Assembly (NCBI RefSeq): GCF_029714205.1
Contig: NZ_CP121648.1
Coordinates: 6,636,501-6,700,500, forward strand
Origin: Methylobacterium sp. CB376
Lineage (GTDB): Bacteria; Pseudomonadota; Alphaproteobacteria; Rhizobiales; Beijerinckiaceae
Direction: 5' to 3'
DNA length: 64,000 nucleotides
Part shown: piece by piece, positions 10,748 through 19,770 of the stretch
Layout of the letters: each line of letters opens with the position of its first letter
Position numbering within the stretch: the stretch's first letter is position 1
Program-made: the position numbers and the translations under genes
The notes under the pieces: generated by a model
Database searches by the model: none
What the model was told of the DNA's origin: nothing
What the model saw: the letters and a program-made list of their open reading frames with translations, nothing else

Positions 10748-10858
10748 ATGTTGGATGAATACGAAAAAACGTTAATTGAGCAAGAGCTCATCACAATATA
10801 TCAGCTAAAATATGCGAAGATTTTTGCATGTATGAACATATTGTGGCTTCATACCTAG
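10748..10858 (+). CDS. Possible 36-residue peptide or gene fragment
   Basis: ATG with an AGGA sequence about 9 bases upstream opens a frame encoding MLDEYEKTLIEQELITIY and 18 further residues: acidic, helical-looking, ending in an aromatic stretch. It may be a short orphan or the head of a truncated gene. No family is recognised. Confidence 0.2.
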   Translation: MLDEYEKTLIEQELITIYQLKYAKIFACMNILWLHT

Positions 10859-10919
10859 GGTATGATCGGCATTCTACTCTGTCACGACGTATTGATTGAC
10901 TTTACATAATAATTATTTT

Positions 10920-11111
10920 ATGGAGTTTTCCCGAAAGATCAAAAGGAAAGCCATAGATAGGCAAAATTGCGGTTCTATGGATTTACGTGTGTACGACCAA
11001 GATGATTTGCAGGCATTTCTTGCGACAGTGATTTGTCTTTGCCGCAATTTTTCTTGTAATCTAGGTATCAGAAGCGCTAGTACTGAATACAATGGCGCAG
11101 TTGGTATCTAA
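10920..11111 (+). CDS. Possible 63-residue orphan protein
   Basis: A frame from ATG 10920 begins MEFSRKIKRKAIDRQNCGSM, continues with LRVYDQDDLQAFLATVICLC and ends at 11111. It has a basic start and a Cys-containing hydrophobic middle. There is no convincing ribosome-binding site and no known family. It lies in the AT-rich island, so chance is a real alternative. Confidence 0.2.
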   Translation: MEFSRKIKRKAIDRQNCGSMDLRVYDQDDLQAFLATVICLCRNFSCNLGIRSASTEYNGAVGI

Positions 11112-11252
11112 AACGAGAGGCAGCGTAGGCATTCAATACGCGCCGCGCCGCAGAGTTGGTGTAAAATCTTCTAGCGTCGAGGCGGAGCACTGCTAAAATG
11201 AAAATATTGATTCGGACCTGATCGCTAAATACTGATTCGAGAGAGCACCGTT

Positions 11253-11606
11253 ATGAGAAATACGAAGCTTGTCAGGGCTGCAATATTCTTGATAACAGCG
11301 TTTTGCGCTCCAATATCGCCAGCACTCTCGTCTGATGATGTCGGCAGTATCACAGGTTCTTGTTGGAGATTTCAAACAGAAAAAAGAATGCTTCAATTCT
11401 GCTTCAAAAAATATGGAAAAATGGGCATAGTTGTAGACAGGTATGGGGTTCTTGTTGATGGGTGGAATTTTGAAGCAGATTGGAAATTGCAAGGCGGAAG
11501 GATAATCATTGAAGAAAATACATGCGATTTCGAATATTCAAGAGAATACGATCAATTAAGGCTCACAAATTGCGATATAGAGGGAGTATATTCTAGACAT
11601 AAATAG
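11253..11606 (+). CDS. Small secreted orphan protein (AT-rich gene)
   Basis: A 117-residue product with a basic-hydrophobic signal peptide (MRNTKLVRAAIFLITAFCAP, cleavage near ALS-SDD) and a mature part of about 90 residues containing four cysteines and several Trp and Tyr. The alternating pattern (WKLQGGRIIIEENTCDFEYS) suggests a small beta-sandwich or barrel. GAGAGAG stands 7 bases before the ATG. Codon use is AT-rich, unlike the flanking core genes, which implies horizontal origin. The function is unknown. It looks like an export-directed orphan, perhaps an inhibitor or binding protein. Confidence 0.55.
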   Translation: MRNTKLVRAAIFLITAFCAPISPALSSDDVGSITGSCWRFQTEKRMLQFCFKKYGKMGIVVDRYGVLVDGWNFEADWKLQGGRIIIEENTCDFEYSREYDQLRLTNCDIEGVYSRHK

Positions 11607-11687
11607 TTTTCTTCATCGCTGTGCGTCGATAAAGATCAAAGATATGCTAACAATTTCATAATTGGTGTATCAGCCAGAGAAGTTCCG

Positions 11688-11831
11688 GTTAATCTGGTCA
11701 GACCCTGAGGTTGTAAGGCAATAGGCGCACTCGTTGGGTGTTGCGGTGTCGACGGGCCGCCCGATGGTTGACCACAGCCCCTCGACGGTGCGCTGGGCGG
11801 CCTTGAGCGTGGATGAAGCCATCTCGGTCAG
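11688..11831 (-). pseudogene. IS630-family transposase C-terminal remnant
   Basis: The minus strand reads LTEMASSTLKAAQRTVEGLW, then STIGRPVDTATPNECAYCLT. This closely follows the ending of IS630-type transposases (AxRTVExLWxxIGxLxDxFxPxECANYxxxxGY). Only the last ~48 residues survive; the DDE core is absent. It abuts an IS5-like scrap in the same frame. Confidence 0.6.
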
Positions 11832-11855
11832 TCGAACTTGAGCGAGGAGGGCGGG

Positions 11856-11990
11856 CCCCCTTTCCCTCTGGGCCGCCCGCTGGGCTTTGACGGAGGTCGC
11901 GTCGAAGGCCGTGGCCTCGCCGGACCATCCCGCCTTGGCCAGGGCCGCCAGCATGGCGGTCCGGAAGCCGCGGCGCGCCCATCTGTTGGG
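11856..11990 (-). pseudogene. IS5-like transposase scrap
   Basis: The minus-strand segment reads RGFRTAMLAALAKAGWSGEA, then TAFDATSVKAQRAAQRERG. This resembles the first catalytic Asp region of IS5-type transposases (IDATxVKAHRxA). It is isolated, with no downstream catalytic residues. Being fused in frame to the IS630 remnant suggests one element inserted into another and both decayed. Confidence 0.45.
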
Positions 11991-12096
11991 CGGGACCGGC
12001 TTGCGCACCCGACCGGGCGATTCCGGCTTGACGCGCGGCCCGGCGCTTGCAACCGGAGGCCGGGCCAGCCCCGGCCCGGCAGCGAGAGACGCCCGC

Positions 12097-12345
12097 ATGA
12101 GCACCCAAGGCGGCCAGCCGACGCAGACCTCCGAGCCGACCCAACTCCTCCACCTCGTGTTCGGCGGCGAACTCACCAGCCTCGACGGCATCACCTTCCG
12201 CGACCTGTCGAAGCTCGACATCGTCGGGATCTTCCCCGACTACGCCAGCGCCGCGGTGGCCTGGAAGGCCAAGGCGCAGCAGACCGTCGACAGCGCGCTC
12301 ACCCGCTACTTCATCGTCCACCTGCACCGGTTGCTGCAGCCCTGA
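12097..12345 (+). CDS. DUF4170 family protein
   Basis: An 82-residue cytosolic protein matching the DUF4170 pattern of alphaproteobacteria: a hydrophobic beta strand (LLHLVFGGELTSL), then LDIVGIFPDYASAAVAWKAK and a terminal helix (YFIVHLHRLLQP). ATG 12097 follows GAGAG and excludes a non-conserved arginine/proline-rich upstream extension. The biochemical role of the family is not established. Location directly upstream of prs is typical of a small core gene rather than an accessory one. Confidence 0.8.
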   Translation: MSTQGGQPTQTSEPTQLLHLVFGGELTSLDGITFRDLSKLDIVGIFPDYASAAVAWKAKAQQTVDSALTRYFIVHLHRLLQP

Positions 12346-12466
12346 GCCGGGCCGGGGCCGCGGGGCTCCGCGTCGATGAAGACATTGTGACGCTCTCTCC
12401 CCGCTGGTAAGAGCCGGGCGCGCCGCGCCGGGCCCGGCACCCTTTCCGGCGGCCAGGACCTACGAC

Positions 12467-13417
12467 ATGGCGATGAAACCCTCGATCAAGATCGTGGCGG
12501 GCAACGCGAACCGTCCCCTCGCGGAGGCCATCGCGGCCTATCTCGAACAGCCGCTCGCCCTCTGCTCCGTGCGGCGCTTCGCCGACATGGAGATCTTCGT
12601 CGAGCTCCAGGAGAACGTGCGCGGCGAGGATGTGTTCATCGTCCAGTCCACGTCCTTCCCGGCGAACGATCACCTGATGGAACTCCTCATCATGATCGAC
12701 GCCGCGCGCCGCTCCTCGGCCCGGCGCATCACCGCCGTGATCCCGTATTTCGGCTACGCCCGGCAGGACCGGCGCACCTCGGGCCGCACCCCGATCTCGG
12801 CCAAGCTGGTGGCGAACCTGATCACGGAGGCCGGCGCCGACCGGGTGATGACCCTCGACCTGCACGCGGGCCAGATCCAGGGCTTCTTCGACATCCCGAC
12901 CGACAACCTCTTCGCCGCGCCCGTGATGGTGCGCGACATCAAGGAGCGCCTCGACCCGGCCGACATGATGGTGGTCTCGCCCGACGTCGGCGGCGTGGTC
13001 CGCGCCCGGGCGCTCGCCAAGCGCATCGACGTGCCCCTCGCCATCGTCGACAAGCGCCGCGAGCGGCCGGGCGAATCCGAGGTCATGAACATCATCGGCG
13101 AGGTCGAGGGGCGCTCCTGCATCCTCGTCGACGACATCGTCGATTCCGGCGGCACGCTGGTGAATGCCGCCGAGGCGCTGCTCGCGCACGGCGCCAAGGA
13201 CGTCTCGGCCTACATCACGCACGGGGTGCTCTCGGGGGGCGCGGTCTCGCGCATCGCCTCCTCGAAGCTCAAGGAACTGGTGATCACCGACTCGATCCAG
13301 CCCACCGCGGCCGTCAAGCTCGCCCGCAACATCCGGGCGGTCACGATCGCCCCCCTCCTCGGCGAGGCCATCGGCCGCACGGCCGAGGAATCGAGCGTGT
13401 CGAGCCTCTTCGCCTGA
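12467..13417 (+). CDS. prs: Ribose-phosphate pyrophosphokinase
   Basis: Makes PRPP from ribose 5-phosphate and ATP for purine, pyrimidine, histidine, tryptophan and NAD synthesis. The 316-residue length is standard. Visible signatures are the N-terminal phosphoribosyltransferase-like domain ([20 protein letters not shown]), the Mg/ATP-binding stretch [20 protein letters not shown], the flexible-loop region [13 protein letters not shown], and the PRPP-binding loop [13 protein letters not shown]. It is a single-copy housekeeping gene on its own transcript or following the DUF4170 gene. Confidence 0.97.
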   Translation: MAMKPSIKIVAGNANRPLAEAIAAYLEQPLALCSVRRFADMEIFVELQENVRGEDVFIVQSTSFPANDHLMELLIMIDAARRSSARRITAVIPYFGYARQDRRTSGRTPISAKLVANLITEAGADRVMTLDLHAGQIQGFFDIPTDNLFAAPVMVRDIKERLDPADMMVVSPDVGGVVRARALAKRIDVPLAIVDKRRERPGESEVMNIIGEVEGRSCILVDDIVDSGGTLVNAAEALLAHGAKDVSAYITHGVLSGGAVSRIASSKLKELVITDSIQPTAAVKLARNIRAVTIAPLLGEAIGRTAEESSVSSLFA

Positions 13418-13659
13418 GCGGCGACGGCCCGCGGATCGGGCGGGGCCGCCAAAACCGGTTTGCACCCTCCGGGCGACCCGCCTATATTGCGGTCTTCTCC
13501 CTCACAGCGTGAGACGGGACGTTCCGGGCCTCCCGGGATGTCGGCGGCGCCCCCGGCGCCGCCCGCGTCTCCCTGCTGTGCGAAGGGTCGTCATTCAGGT
13601 CGCCGGCTCGGTTCCCGGCGGCGTCGCGTCCCGCCGAGGGGCGCCCGAGGAGGTGCTGC

Positions 13660-14379
13660 ATGTCCCAGGGTCCGTTGATGCCGAAGGCGACGGCCGTCTG
13701 GCTCATCGAGAACACGTCTTTGTCCTTCGATCAGATCGCCGATTTCTGCAAGCTCCACCCGCTCGAGGTGAAGGGCATCGCGGACGGCGAGGTGGCGAGC
13801 GGCATCAAGGGCCTCGATCCGGTCTCGACCGGCCAGCTCACCCGCGAGGAGATCGAGCGGGCGCAGAAGAACCCGGGCCACCGCATGAAGGTGGCGGTCT
13901 CGAAGGTGAAGCTGCCCGAGGTGAAGCGCAGCAAGGGGCCGCGCTACACGCCGCTGTCGCGCCGCCAGGACCGCCCGAACGCGATCCTCTGGCTGCTGCG
14001 CAACCACCCGGAGCTCAAGGACGCGCAGATCATGCGCCTCGTCGGCACCACGAAGTCGACGATCCAGCAGATCCGCGAGCGCACCCACTGGAACTCGGCC
14101 GCGCTGCAGCCGATGGACCCGGTGACGCTCGGCCTGTGCACGCAGATCGACCTCGATTTCGAGGTGCAGCGCGCCGCCAAGGACCGGCCGGCGGTGGCCG
14201 AGGCCGTCGATGGCGGCCAGACCCTGATGCCGCCGGAACTCTCGGTGCTGCCCGAGCCCGAGGACGACCACGACCCCCGCCACCGCGGCCGCGGCGACGA
14301 GCGCCTCGACGCGGATTCGGTCTTCGCCCGCCTCAAGCCCCTGCGCCGGGGCGAGGAGGACGACGAGGACGATCTCTGA
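13660..14379 (+). CDS. trcR: TrcR-type cell cycle transcriptional regulator (DUF1013)
   Basis: The 239-residue protein belongs to the alphaproteobacterial DUF1013 family, annotated as cell cycle regulator TrcR, which binds RNA polymerase and DNA. Two helix-turn-helix-like modules are visible: AVWLIENTSLSFDQIADFCK near the start, and NAILWLLRNHPELKDAQIMR followed by LVGTTKSTIQQIRERTHWNS in the middle. An acidic low-complexity tail rich in Asp/Glu ends the protein. ATG 13660 follows GAGGTGCTGC; ATG 13678 is a possible internal alternative. Confidence 0.88.
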   Translation: MSQGPLMPKATAVWLIENTSLSFDQIADFCKLHPLEVKGIADGEVASGIKGLDPVSTGQLTREEIERAQKNPGHRMKVAVSKVKLPEVKRSKGPRYTPLSRRQDRPNAILWLLRNHPELKDAQIMRLVGTTKSTIQQIRERTHWNSAALQPMDPVTLGLCTQIDLDFEVQRAAKDRPAVAEAVDGGQTLMPPELSVLPEPEDDHDPRHRGRGDERLDADSVFARLKPLRRGEEDDEDDL

Positions 14380-14482
14380 GGCGCTGGCGCGGGCGCCCCC
14401 GCCTCGGGAGCCTCAACTTGCGTCGGAGGCGCTTTTGCGATATGGCGCCACGATCCGGCGAGTATCCGTTCGACGGCGGTTG

Positions 14483-14505
14483 AGAGGGGCCCTGGCCCCT
14501 CTTTC
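14483..14505 (+). terminator. Rho-independent terminator after trcR
   Basis: AGAGGGGCC / GGCCCCTCT arms with a 2-base apparent loop are followed by TTTC. The site is about 100 bases past the trcR stop and upstream of rpsA. Confidence 0.65.
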
Positions 14506-14709
14506 GCGTTGCGCGGCCCTCGCCCGATGAGAATACGGTCCTGTCCGTCGATTTCGCGCCGGCACGCTTCCCCGGGAAGCGCGCGTTCCGGACGGCCTTG
14601 AAGCCGCCGGGACCACCGGCGGGCAGGAGCGGCCCGTCACGCGAGCCGCCGGCGCCGTCCCGCTTCCCCGGGGGATCCCGAGGGCAGGGGGCGATCTCAA
14701 GGAGCTTCA

Positions 14710-16419
14710 ATGTCCGCAGGTTTGCAAGGCGCCGCGTCGAGCCGCGAGGATTTCGCCGCCCTCCTCGAGGAATCGTTCCGCCAGCACGAGATCACGGAAG
14801 GCTCCGTGGTCAAGGGCCGGGTCGTGGCGATCGAGAAGGACGTCGCCGTCATCGACATCGGCGCCAAGACCGAGGGGCGCGTCCCCCTCAAGGAGTTCAC
14901 CGGCCCCGGCCGTGACCAGCCGATCAGCGTCGGCGACGAGGTCGAGGTCTACGTCGACCGCATCGAGAACGCGCTCGGCGAGGCGGTGATCTCCCGCGAC
15001 AAGGCCCGCCGCGAGGAGAGCTGGGTCAAGCTCGAGAAGGCGTTCGAGAACAACGAGCGCGTCACCGGCACGATCTTCAACCAGGTCAAGGGCGGCTACA
15101 CGGTCGACCTCGACGGCGCCGTGGCCTTCCTGCCGCGCTCGCAGGTGGACATCCGCCCGGTCCGCGACGTCACCCCGCTGATGGGCACGCCGCAGCCGTT
15201 CCAGATCCTCAAGATGGACCGCCGCCGCGGCAACATCGTGGTGTCGCGCCGCACGGTCCTGGAGGAGAGCCGCGCCGAGCAGCGCTCGGAGCTGGTGGCG
15301 AACCTCGAAGAGGGTCAGGTCATCGACGGCGTGGTCAAGAACATCACCGAGTACGGTGCGTTCGTGGACCTCGGCGGCATCGACGGCCTGCTGCACGTCA
15401 CCGACATGGCGTGGCGCCGCGTCAACCACCCGTCCGAGGTCGTCAACATCGGCCAGACGGTCAAGGTCAAGATCATCAAGATCAACCACGAGACGCACCG
15501 CATCTCGCTCGGCATCAAGCAGCTGCTGGCCGATCCGTGGGAGGGCATCGCCGCCCGCTACCCGGTGAACGCCAAGCTCAAGGGCCGCGTGACCAACATC
15601 ACCGATTACGGCGCCTTCGTGGAGCTGGAGCCGGGGATCGAGGGCCTGATCCACGTCTCGGAGATGAGCTGGACCAAGAAGAACGTCCATCCGGGCAAGA
15701 TCGTCTCCACCTCCCAGGAGGTCGAGGTGCAGATCCTGGAGGTCGATCCGGTCAAGCGCCGCATCTCGCTCGGCCTCAAGCAGACCCTGCAGAACCCCTG
15801 GGAGGCCTTCGCCGAGAAGCACCCGGTCGGGTCCGAGGTCGAGGGCGAGGTCAAGAACAAGACCGAGTTCGGCCTGTTCATCGGCCTCGAGGGCGACGTC
15901 GACGGCATGGTCCACCTCTCGGACCTCGACTGGAACCGTCCGGGCGAGCAGGTCATCGACGAGTTCAAGAAGGGCGACGTGGTGCGCGCCCAGGTTCTCG
16001 ACGTCGACGTCGAGAAGGAGCGCATCTCGCTCGGCATCAAGCAGCTCGCCGGCGACCCCTTCGCGGATGCGGGGGAGATCCGCAAGGGTCAGGTCGTCAC
16101 CTGCGAGGTGCTGGAGGTCAAGGATTCCGGCATCGAGGTGAAGATCGTCGACACCGACCTGTCGACCTTCATCCGCCGGGCCGAGATCGCCCGCGACCGC
16201 GGCGACCAGCGCCCCGAGCGCTTCGCGGCGGGCGAGAAGGTGGATGCCCGCGTCACGCAGTTCGACCGCAAGGCGCGCCGCGTGCAGCTCTCCATCAAGG
16301 CCCTGGAGATGGCCGAGGAGAAGGAGGCGATCGCCCAGTACGGCTCGGCCGATTCGGGCGCCTCGCTCGGCGACATCCTCGGCGCGGCCCTCAAGGCCCG
16401 CGCCGGCGACAAGAAGTAG
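14710..16419 (+). CDS. rpsA: 30S ribosomal protein S1
   Basis: Binds mRNA leaders and delivers them to the 30S subunit. The 569-residue product has six tandem S1/OB domains, recognisable by repeats such as [40 protein letters not shown] and [20 protein letters not shown], each followed by [14 protein letters not shown] strands. Domains 1-2 are the diverged ribosome-docking pair. AAGGAGCTTCA precedes the ATG. The ~330-base leader (14380-14709) holds the trcR terminator and presumably the rpsA promoter and an autoregulatory 5' UTR; no specific element was recognised. Confidence 0.97.
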   Translation: MSAGLQGAASSREDFAALLEESFRQHEITEGSVVKGRVVAIEKDVAVIDIGAKTEGRVPLKEFTGPGRDQPISVGDEVEVYVDRIENALGEAVISRDKARREESWVKLEKAFENNERVTGTIFNQVKGGYTVDLDGAVAFLPRSQVDIRPVRDVTPLMGTPQPFQILKMDRRRGNIVVSRRTVLEESRAEQRSELVANLEEGQVIDGVVKNITEYGAFVDLGGIDGLLHVTDMAWRRVNHPSEVVNIGQTVKVKIIKINHETHRISLGIKQLLADPWEGIAARYPVNAKLKGRVTNITDYGAFVELEPGIEGLIHVSEMSWTKKNVHPGKIVSTSQEVEVQILEVDPVKRRISLGLKQTLQNPWEAFAEKHPVGSEVEGEVKNKTEFGLFIGLEGDVDGMVHLSDLDWNRPGEQVIDEFKKGDVVRAQVLDVDVEKERISLGIKQLAGDPFADAGEIRKGQVVTCEVLEVKDSGIEVKIVDTDLSTFIRRAEIARDRGDQRPERFAAGEKVDARVTQFDRKARRVQLSIKALEMAEEKEAIAQYGSADSGASLGDILGAALKARAGDKK

Positions 16420-16427
16420 GATCGGCC

Positions 16428-16497
16428 GGCCCGGGCGCGCCCGGGCCGCCACCGCGCGATCGGACAGGCCCGCGCCGGGAGACCGGCGCGGGCCTGT
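16428..16497 (+). terminator. Two strong hairpins after rpsA
   Basis: A 20-bp perfect GC palindrome (16428-16447) is followed by a second stem, 15-bp arms ACAGGCCCGCGCCGG / CCGGCGCGGGCCTGT with a GAGA tetraloop (16464-16497). No long T tract follows, but stem strength and position just past rpsA make termination the likely role. Confidence 0.7.
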
Positions 16498-16737
16498 GCC
16501 GTTGAAAGACTCGTCCCCGCCTTCCCGGGAAGGCGGGGCGGGGTGAGGCGCGGGCCGCAACGGAGAAGTGGCGCCGGTGACGCGGAAACGGTAAGAGCGC
16601 CCGTCGGCTGTCCGAGGCGCGAGGCCGGCTCCCGTCGGCCTCGGCCGCTCGCCGTGGCCGCTGCGCGCCGGGGCCGACCCATGCCCGGGGCACGGTGGGG
16701 CCCAGCGCGCCCTTCCTGCTCGAGGGTCATCAGCGTC

Positions 16738-17745
16738 GTGAACGACATCGTTTCGAGCGAACTGCGCACCAGGATCCAGCGTGCGAAGTGCGACATTGAG
16801 GAATGTCTGAGAAGCGGCGATCCCGCGGCGACTTTCCGGGGGCTCGGCAGGGGCCCCGAGATCTGGATCGCGGCCCTCGACGAGATCTTCGACGAGTGGC
16901 CCTTGAGGGAGGCCGAGCGGGCCGCTGCCCTGCTGCACGAGACGCTGCCGGCGGCCGAGTATCTCTCGACCGTCACCATGCTCCTGGGAGCAGCCCCTCC
17001 GGCGGAGGCCCACGAACCGGAGATCGAGCCAAGGGACTTTCAGTCCGTGTTGATCGCGCGCCATTCCGATGCGGTCGGAACCGTCGTGGCTTTCACGGGG
17101 ATGAAGGGCCGTCTCGGCATGCCGCTGAAGATCGCGGATCGCTGGTTCTCGGCGGCTCGCCTGAACAGGATCTATCTCAGGGACGCCAACAAGGACTTCT
17201 TTCTCGGGGGTCTCAAGGATCTCGGCGGCTCCTTCGAGGAGAGCGTGCTCAGCCTCCGGCGAACGATCGACGCGTTCGGCGGCGGACGCCTGTTTCTCTT
17301 CGGCGGGTCCGCCGGCGGCTACCCGGCCCTGCGCTACGCGCTCGCTCTCGAGGCGCAGGCCGTCCTGGTCTTCTCCGGCGCCACGAACATCACGCGCAGC
17401 TTCGTCGGCGACGCCGTTGATCGCTACGGCGCGCGCGAGCAGCCGGACCTGCGGCCGGCCTACGCTGCCGCGGCCCATCCGCCCCGGGTCCGCCTCGTCT
17501 ACGCCGCGGGCCACGCGATGGACGCCCTCCAGGCGGGCAACTTCAAGGACCTGCCCGGAGTGATCTGCGACCCGCTCCCCGACTGCACGACGCACATCAC
17601 GATTCCCGAGGCGGTTCGCACCGGAAAGTATGGTGGCCTGCTTGCGTGGCTGTTCGAGTGCGATCGGCCGAAACCGGGAGCGAATCCTGACGCTGTCGTG
17701 GGACATGATACGCTGTCCGGACGATCACGTCCGGACAGCGTTTGA
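16738..17745 (+). CDS. Alpha/beta-hydrolase-like protein
   Basis: A product of about 335 residues from GTG 16738 (VNDIVSSELRTRI); ATG 16681 is an alternative start. The second half shows a hydrolase nucleophile elbow in LFLFGGSAGGYPALRYALAL (Gly-x-Ser-x-Gly, with a further Gly) followed by strand VLVFSGATNI, and a late His (CTTHITIP) that could complete the triad. The N-terminal half is helical and not recognised. The stop lies inside a strong hairpin, and 100 bases later the acyl carrier protein gene begins, so a linked role as thioesterase, acyltransferase or releasing enzyme is plausible but unproven. Confidence 0.7.
   Translation: MNDIVSSELRTRIQRAKCDIEECLRSGDPAATFRGLGRGPEIWIAALDEIFDEWPLREAERAAALLHETLPAAEYLSTVTMLLGAAPPAEAHEPEIEPRDFQSVLIARHSDAVGTVVAFTGMKGRLGMPLKIADRWFSAARLNRIYLRDANKDFFLGGLKDLGGSFEESVLSLRRTIDAFGGGRLFLFGGSAGGYPALRYALALEAQAVLVFSGATNITRSFVGDAVDRYGAREQPDLRPAYAAAAHPPRVRLVYAAGHAMDALQAGNFKDLPGVICDPLPDCTTHITIPEAVRTGKYGGLLAWLFECDRPKPGANPDAVVGHDTLSGRSRPDSV
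17710..17741 (+). terminator. Hairpin overlapping the hydrolase stop
   Basis: Perfect 14-bp arms ACGCTGTCCGGACG / CGTCCGGACAGCGT with loop ATCA end 2 bases before the TGA. The stem may terminate or attenuate transcription between the hydrolase and the ACP gene. A short duplicated CGAGCCCGCGCGGCG follows. Confidence 0.55.
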
Positions 17746-17845
17746 CGAGCCCGCGCGGCGCGAGCCCGCGCGGCGCTTGAGCGATGCCGAAATCCGCGTT
17801 GCGAACCAATTCGTCGGATTTCGTATGACTGGGAGCGCTCGACGC

Positions 17846-18106
17846 ATGGACCGGCCAGATGACGTGATTGCCAAAGTGGCCAGCATCTATGCCCAGGTGC
17901 TCGACTTGCAGGTCGTTGGCCCGGACGACGATTTCATGACCCTGAACGGGGACTCGCACCAGGCCGTCCTCCTGGCGCTCGAACTCGAAGCGGCCTTCGG
18001 CGTGCCGGTGCCGGTCGAGACGATCGGCGACCTCGGCACGGTCCGCCGCGTCGCGACGTGGATCGCGGAGCAGGCCGCCTCCGGATCGGGGCGGGACACG
18101 CGATGA
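17846..18106 (+). CDS. Stand-alone acyl carrier protein
   Basis: An 86-residue carrier protein. Ser37 in LNGDSHQAVLLALELE is the expected 4'-phosphopantetheine attachment site; the GDS context is more like NRPS/PKS carrier domains than fatty-acid-synthase AcpP (DSLD). Helices I-III fit the fold (DDVIAKVASIYAQVLDL; VPVPVETIGDLGTVRRVATW). ATG 17846 is preferred; ATG 17825 would add seven residues. Its stop overlaps the start of the acyl-AMP ligase gene (ATGA), a classic arrangement in which the ligase loads the carrier. Confidence 0.88.
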   Translation: MDRPDDVIAKVASIYAQVLDLQVVGPDDDFMTLNGDSHQAVLLALELEAAFGVPVPVETIGDLGTVRRVATWIAEQAASGSGRDTR

Positions 18107-19770
18107 CGGAGCTTCAGCGGCGTCTCGCGCGCTGGTCCGCGGAGCGGCCGGACCGCCTCGCCTTCGCGTTCATGCCCGACGGCACGACGGTGACCGACGC
18201 GCTGACCTTCGGCGCTCTCGATCGGGACGCGCGCGGAGTGGCCCGCTCGCTGGGGGAGGTGGGCGCCGGCGGCAGACCTGTGCTGCTCCTGTGTGAGCCG
18301 GGTCCCGCCTTCGTGACCGCCCTGGTCGGCTGCCTCTACGCGGGCGCCCTCGCCACCCCGGTGCCGGTGTCGCGGCGGCGCGCCGGCGTGGCGCGGCTCG
18401 CCGCGGTCGCCCGCGATGCCGATCCGGCCGCGATCCTGGCGACCGTCGACCGGTCGGCCGTGCCCGACGAGCGGCTCGCGGCCGCTCCCTGGCTGCGCGT
18501 CGACGAGGCGGCGCGCAACGCGCCCGCCGCCGTCTCCGCCGTGGCGGAGGACCATCCCGCGGTGATCCAGTACACGTCGGGGTCCACGACCTCTCCGAAG
18601 GGCGTTGTGCTCAGCCACGGCAATCTGGCCGCCAACCTGCGCATGCTCCGCGACGGCTTCGGCGCGCACGAGTCCAGCCGCTATCTCAGCTGGTTGCCGC
18701 TTTTCCACGATATGGGGCTGATTGCCCACGTGTTGGCGGCGCTCTACAACGGCGGTCCCTGCTGGTTCGCACCCCCATTGAGCTTTTTCAGGCGGCCCGA
18801 GACCTGGCTGCGGGCGATCGCGCTGCATGGGGCGACGATCAGCGGTGCCCCCAACTTCGCCTACGAGAGCTGCGTCCGGCGCTTCCCGACGATGCAGCTC
18901 GACGGTCTGTCCCTCGCCAGCTGGGAGGTGGCGTTCTGCGGTGCCGAGGCGGTGCGGGCGTCGACGATGGAGCGGTTCTCGGCCCTGTTCGCGCCCTACG
19001 GCTTCCGCGCCGCGGCGTTGCGGCCCTGCTACGGGCTGGCGGAGGCGACGGTGTTCGTGACGGCGGCGCGCGGCGTTCGCACGCTGCCGGCGACGCAGTC
19101 GCCGACCGCCGCGCCCCTGGTGTCCTGCGGCACCCCGTCGCCCGACGCGACGCTCGTCGTGGTGGATCCGGAGACGCTGCGGCCGAGGCAGGACGGCGAG
19201 ATCGGCGAGATCTGCGTGTCCGGCTCGCACGTCGCCAAGGCGTATTGGCGCCGGCCGGCCGAGAGCGATGCGACCTTCGGGGCCGAGATCGAGGGGCCGG
19301 ACGGGCCGGTGACGGCTCTGCGGACCGGCGATCTCGGCCTCCTGCGCGACGGTGAGCTCTACGTCACGGGCCGCCTCAAGGACGTGATCCTGGTGCGCGG
19401 CGAAACGATCCACGCCGAGGACGTCGAGCAGGCGGTCGGCGCGTCGCATCCCGAGCTGGACGGCCTCTGTGCGGCGTTCGGTCTCGAGGTCGACGGGGAG
19501 GAGCAGGTCGTCGTCGTTCAGGAGGCGCCCCGAGGGGGCTTTCGCGCCGCGCCCGAGACGCTGATCGACGCGGCGGCGCGGGCGGTGGCGGACACCTTCG
19601 GGGTGCGCCTGTACGACCTCGCCCGGGTCCGAACCGGTGCGATCCCCCGCACGACGAGCGGCAAGGTGCAGCGAGGCCGCTGCCGCGCCCTCTACGCGTC
19701 AGGCGAACTGCCGCTGCAGGGCGGCGGCGTCGGCCACCTGTCGCTCGGGCGCAACCAGCGCCCGCGCTGA
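18103..19770 (+). CDS. Fatty-acyl-AMP ligase (FAAL-type adenylating enzyme)
   Basis: A 555-residue ANL-superfamily enzyme that should activate a carboxylic acid as acyl-AMP and pass it to the neighbouring carrier protein. Seen: P-loop motif QYTSGSTTSPKGVVLSHGNL, the FAAL-typical WLPLFHDMGLIAHV, the A5 motif CYGLAEATVFV, TGDLG, hinge GRLKDVILVRGETIHAEDVE, and the C-terminal PRTTSGKVQRGR with the conserved Lys. FAALs differ from acyl-CoA ligases in using carrier proteins, which agrees with the adjoining ACP. Its 3' end overlaps the convergent radical SAM gene by 72 bases. Confidence 0.9.
   Translation: MTELQRRLARWSAERPDRLAFAFMPDGTTVTDALTFGALDRDARGVARSLGEVGAGGRPVLLLCEPGPAFVTALVGCLYAGALATPVPVSRRRAGVARLAAVARDADPAAILATVDRSAVPDERLAAAPWLRVDEAARNAPAAVSAVAEDHPAVIQYTSGSTTSPKGVVLSHGNLAANLRMLRDGFGAHESSRYLSWLPLFHDMGLIAHVLAALYNGGPCWFAPPLSFFRRPETWLRAIALHGATISGAPNFAYESCVRRFPTMQLDGLSLASWEVAFCGAEAVRASTMERFSALFAPYGFRAAALRPCYGLAEATVFVTAARGVRTLPATQSPTAAPLVSCGTPSPDATLVVVDPETLRPRQDGEIGEICVSGSHVAKAYWRRPAESDATFGAEIEGPDGPVTALRTGDLGLLRDGELYVTGRLKDVILVRGETIHAEDVEQAVGASHPELDGLCAAFGLEVDGEEQVVVVQEAPRGGFRAAPETLIDAAARAVADTFGVRLYDLARVRTGAIPRTTSGKVQRGRCRALYASGELPLQGGGVGHLSLGRNQRPR

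Larger units (their letters stand above)
10589..11252. other. AT-rich island with only tiny reading frames
   Basis: Composition drops abruptly from GC-rich to strongly AT-rich. The plus strand carries short frames of 28 codons (10589-10675), 36 codons (10748-10858) and 63 codons (10920-11111), none with a known domain. The abrupt base change and nearby transposase scraps point to acquired, partly decayed DNA. Confidence 0.6.

Noticed and set aside
14707..17706. 999-codon minus-strand frame opposite rpsA
   Set aside because: Mirror of rpsA codon bias (leucine/aspartate/valine-rich repeats reflect the S1 repeats); no independent domain.
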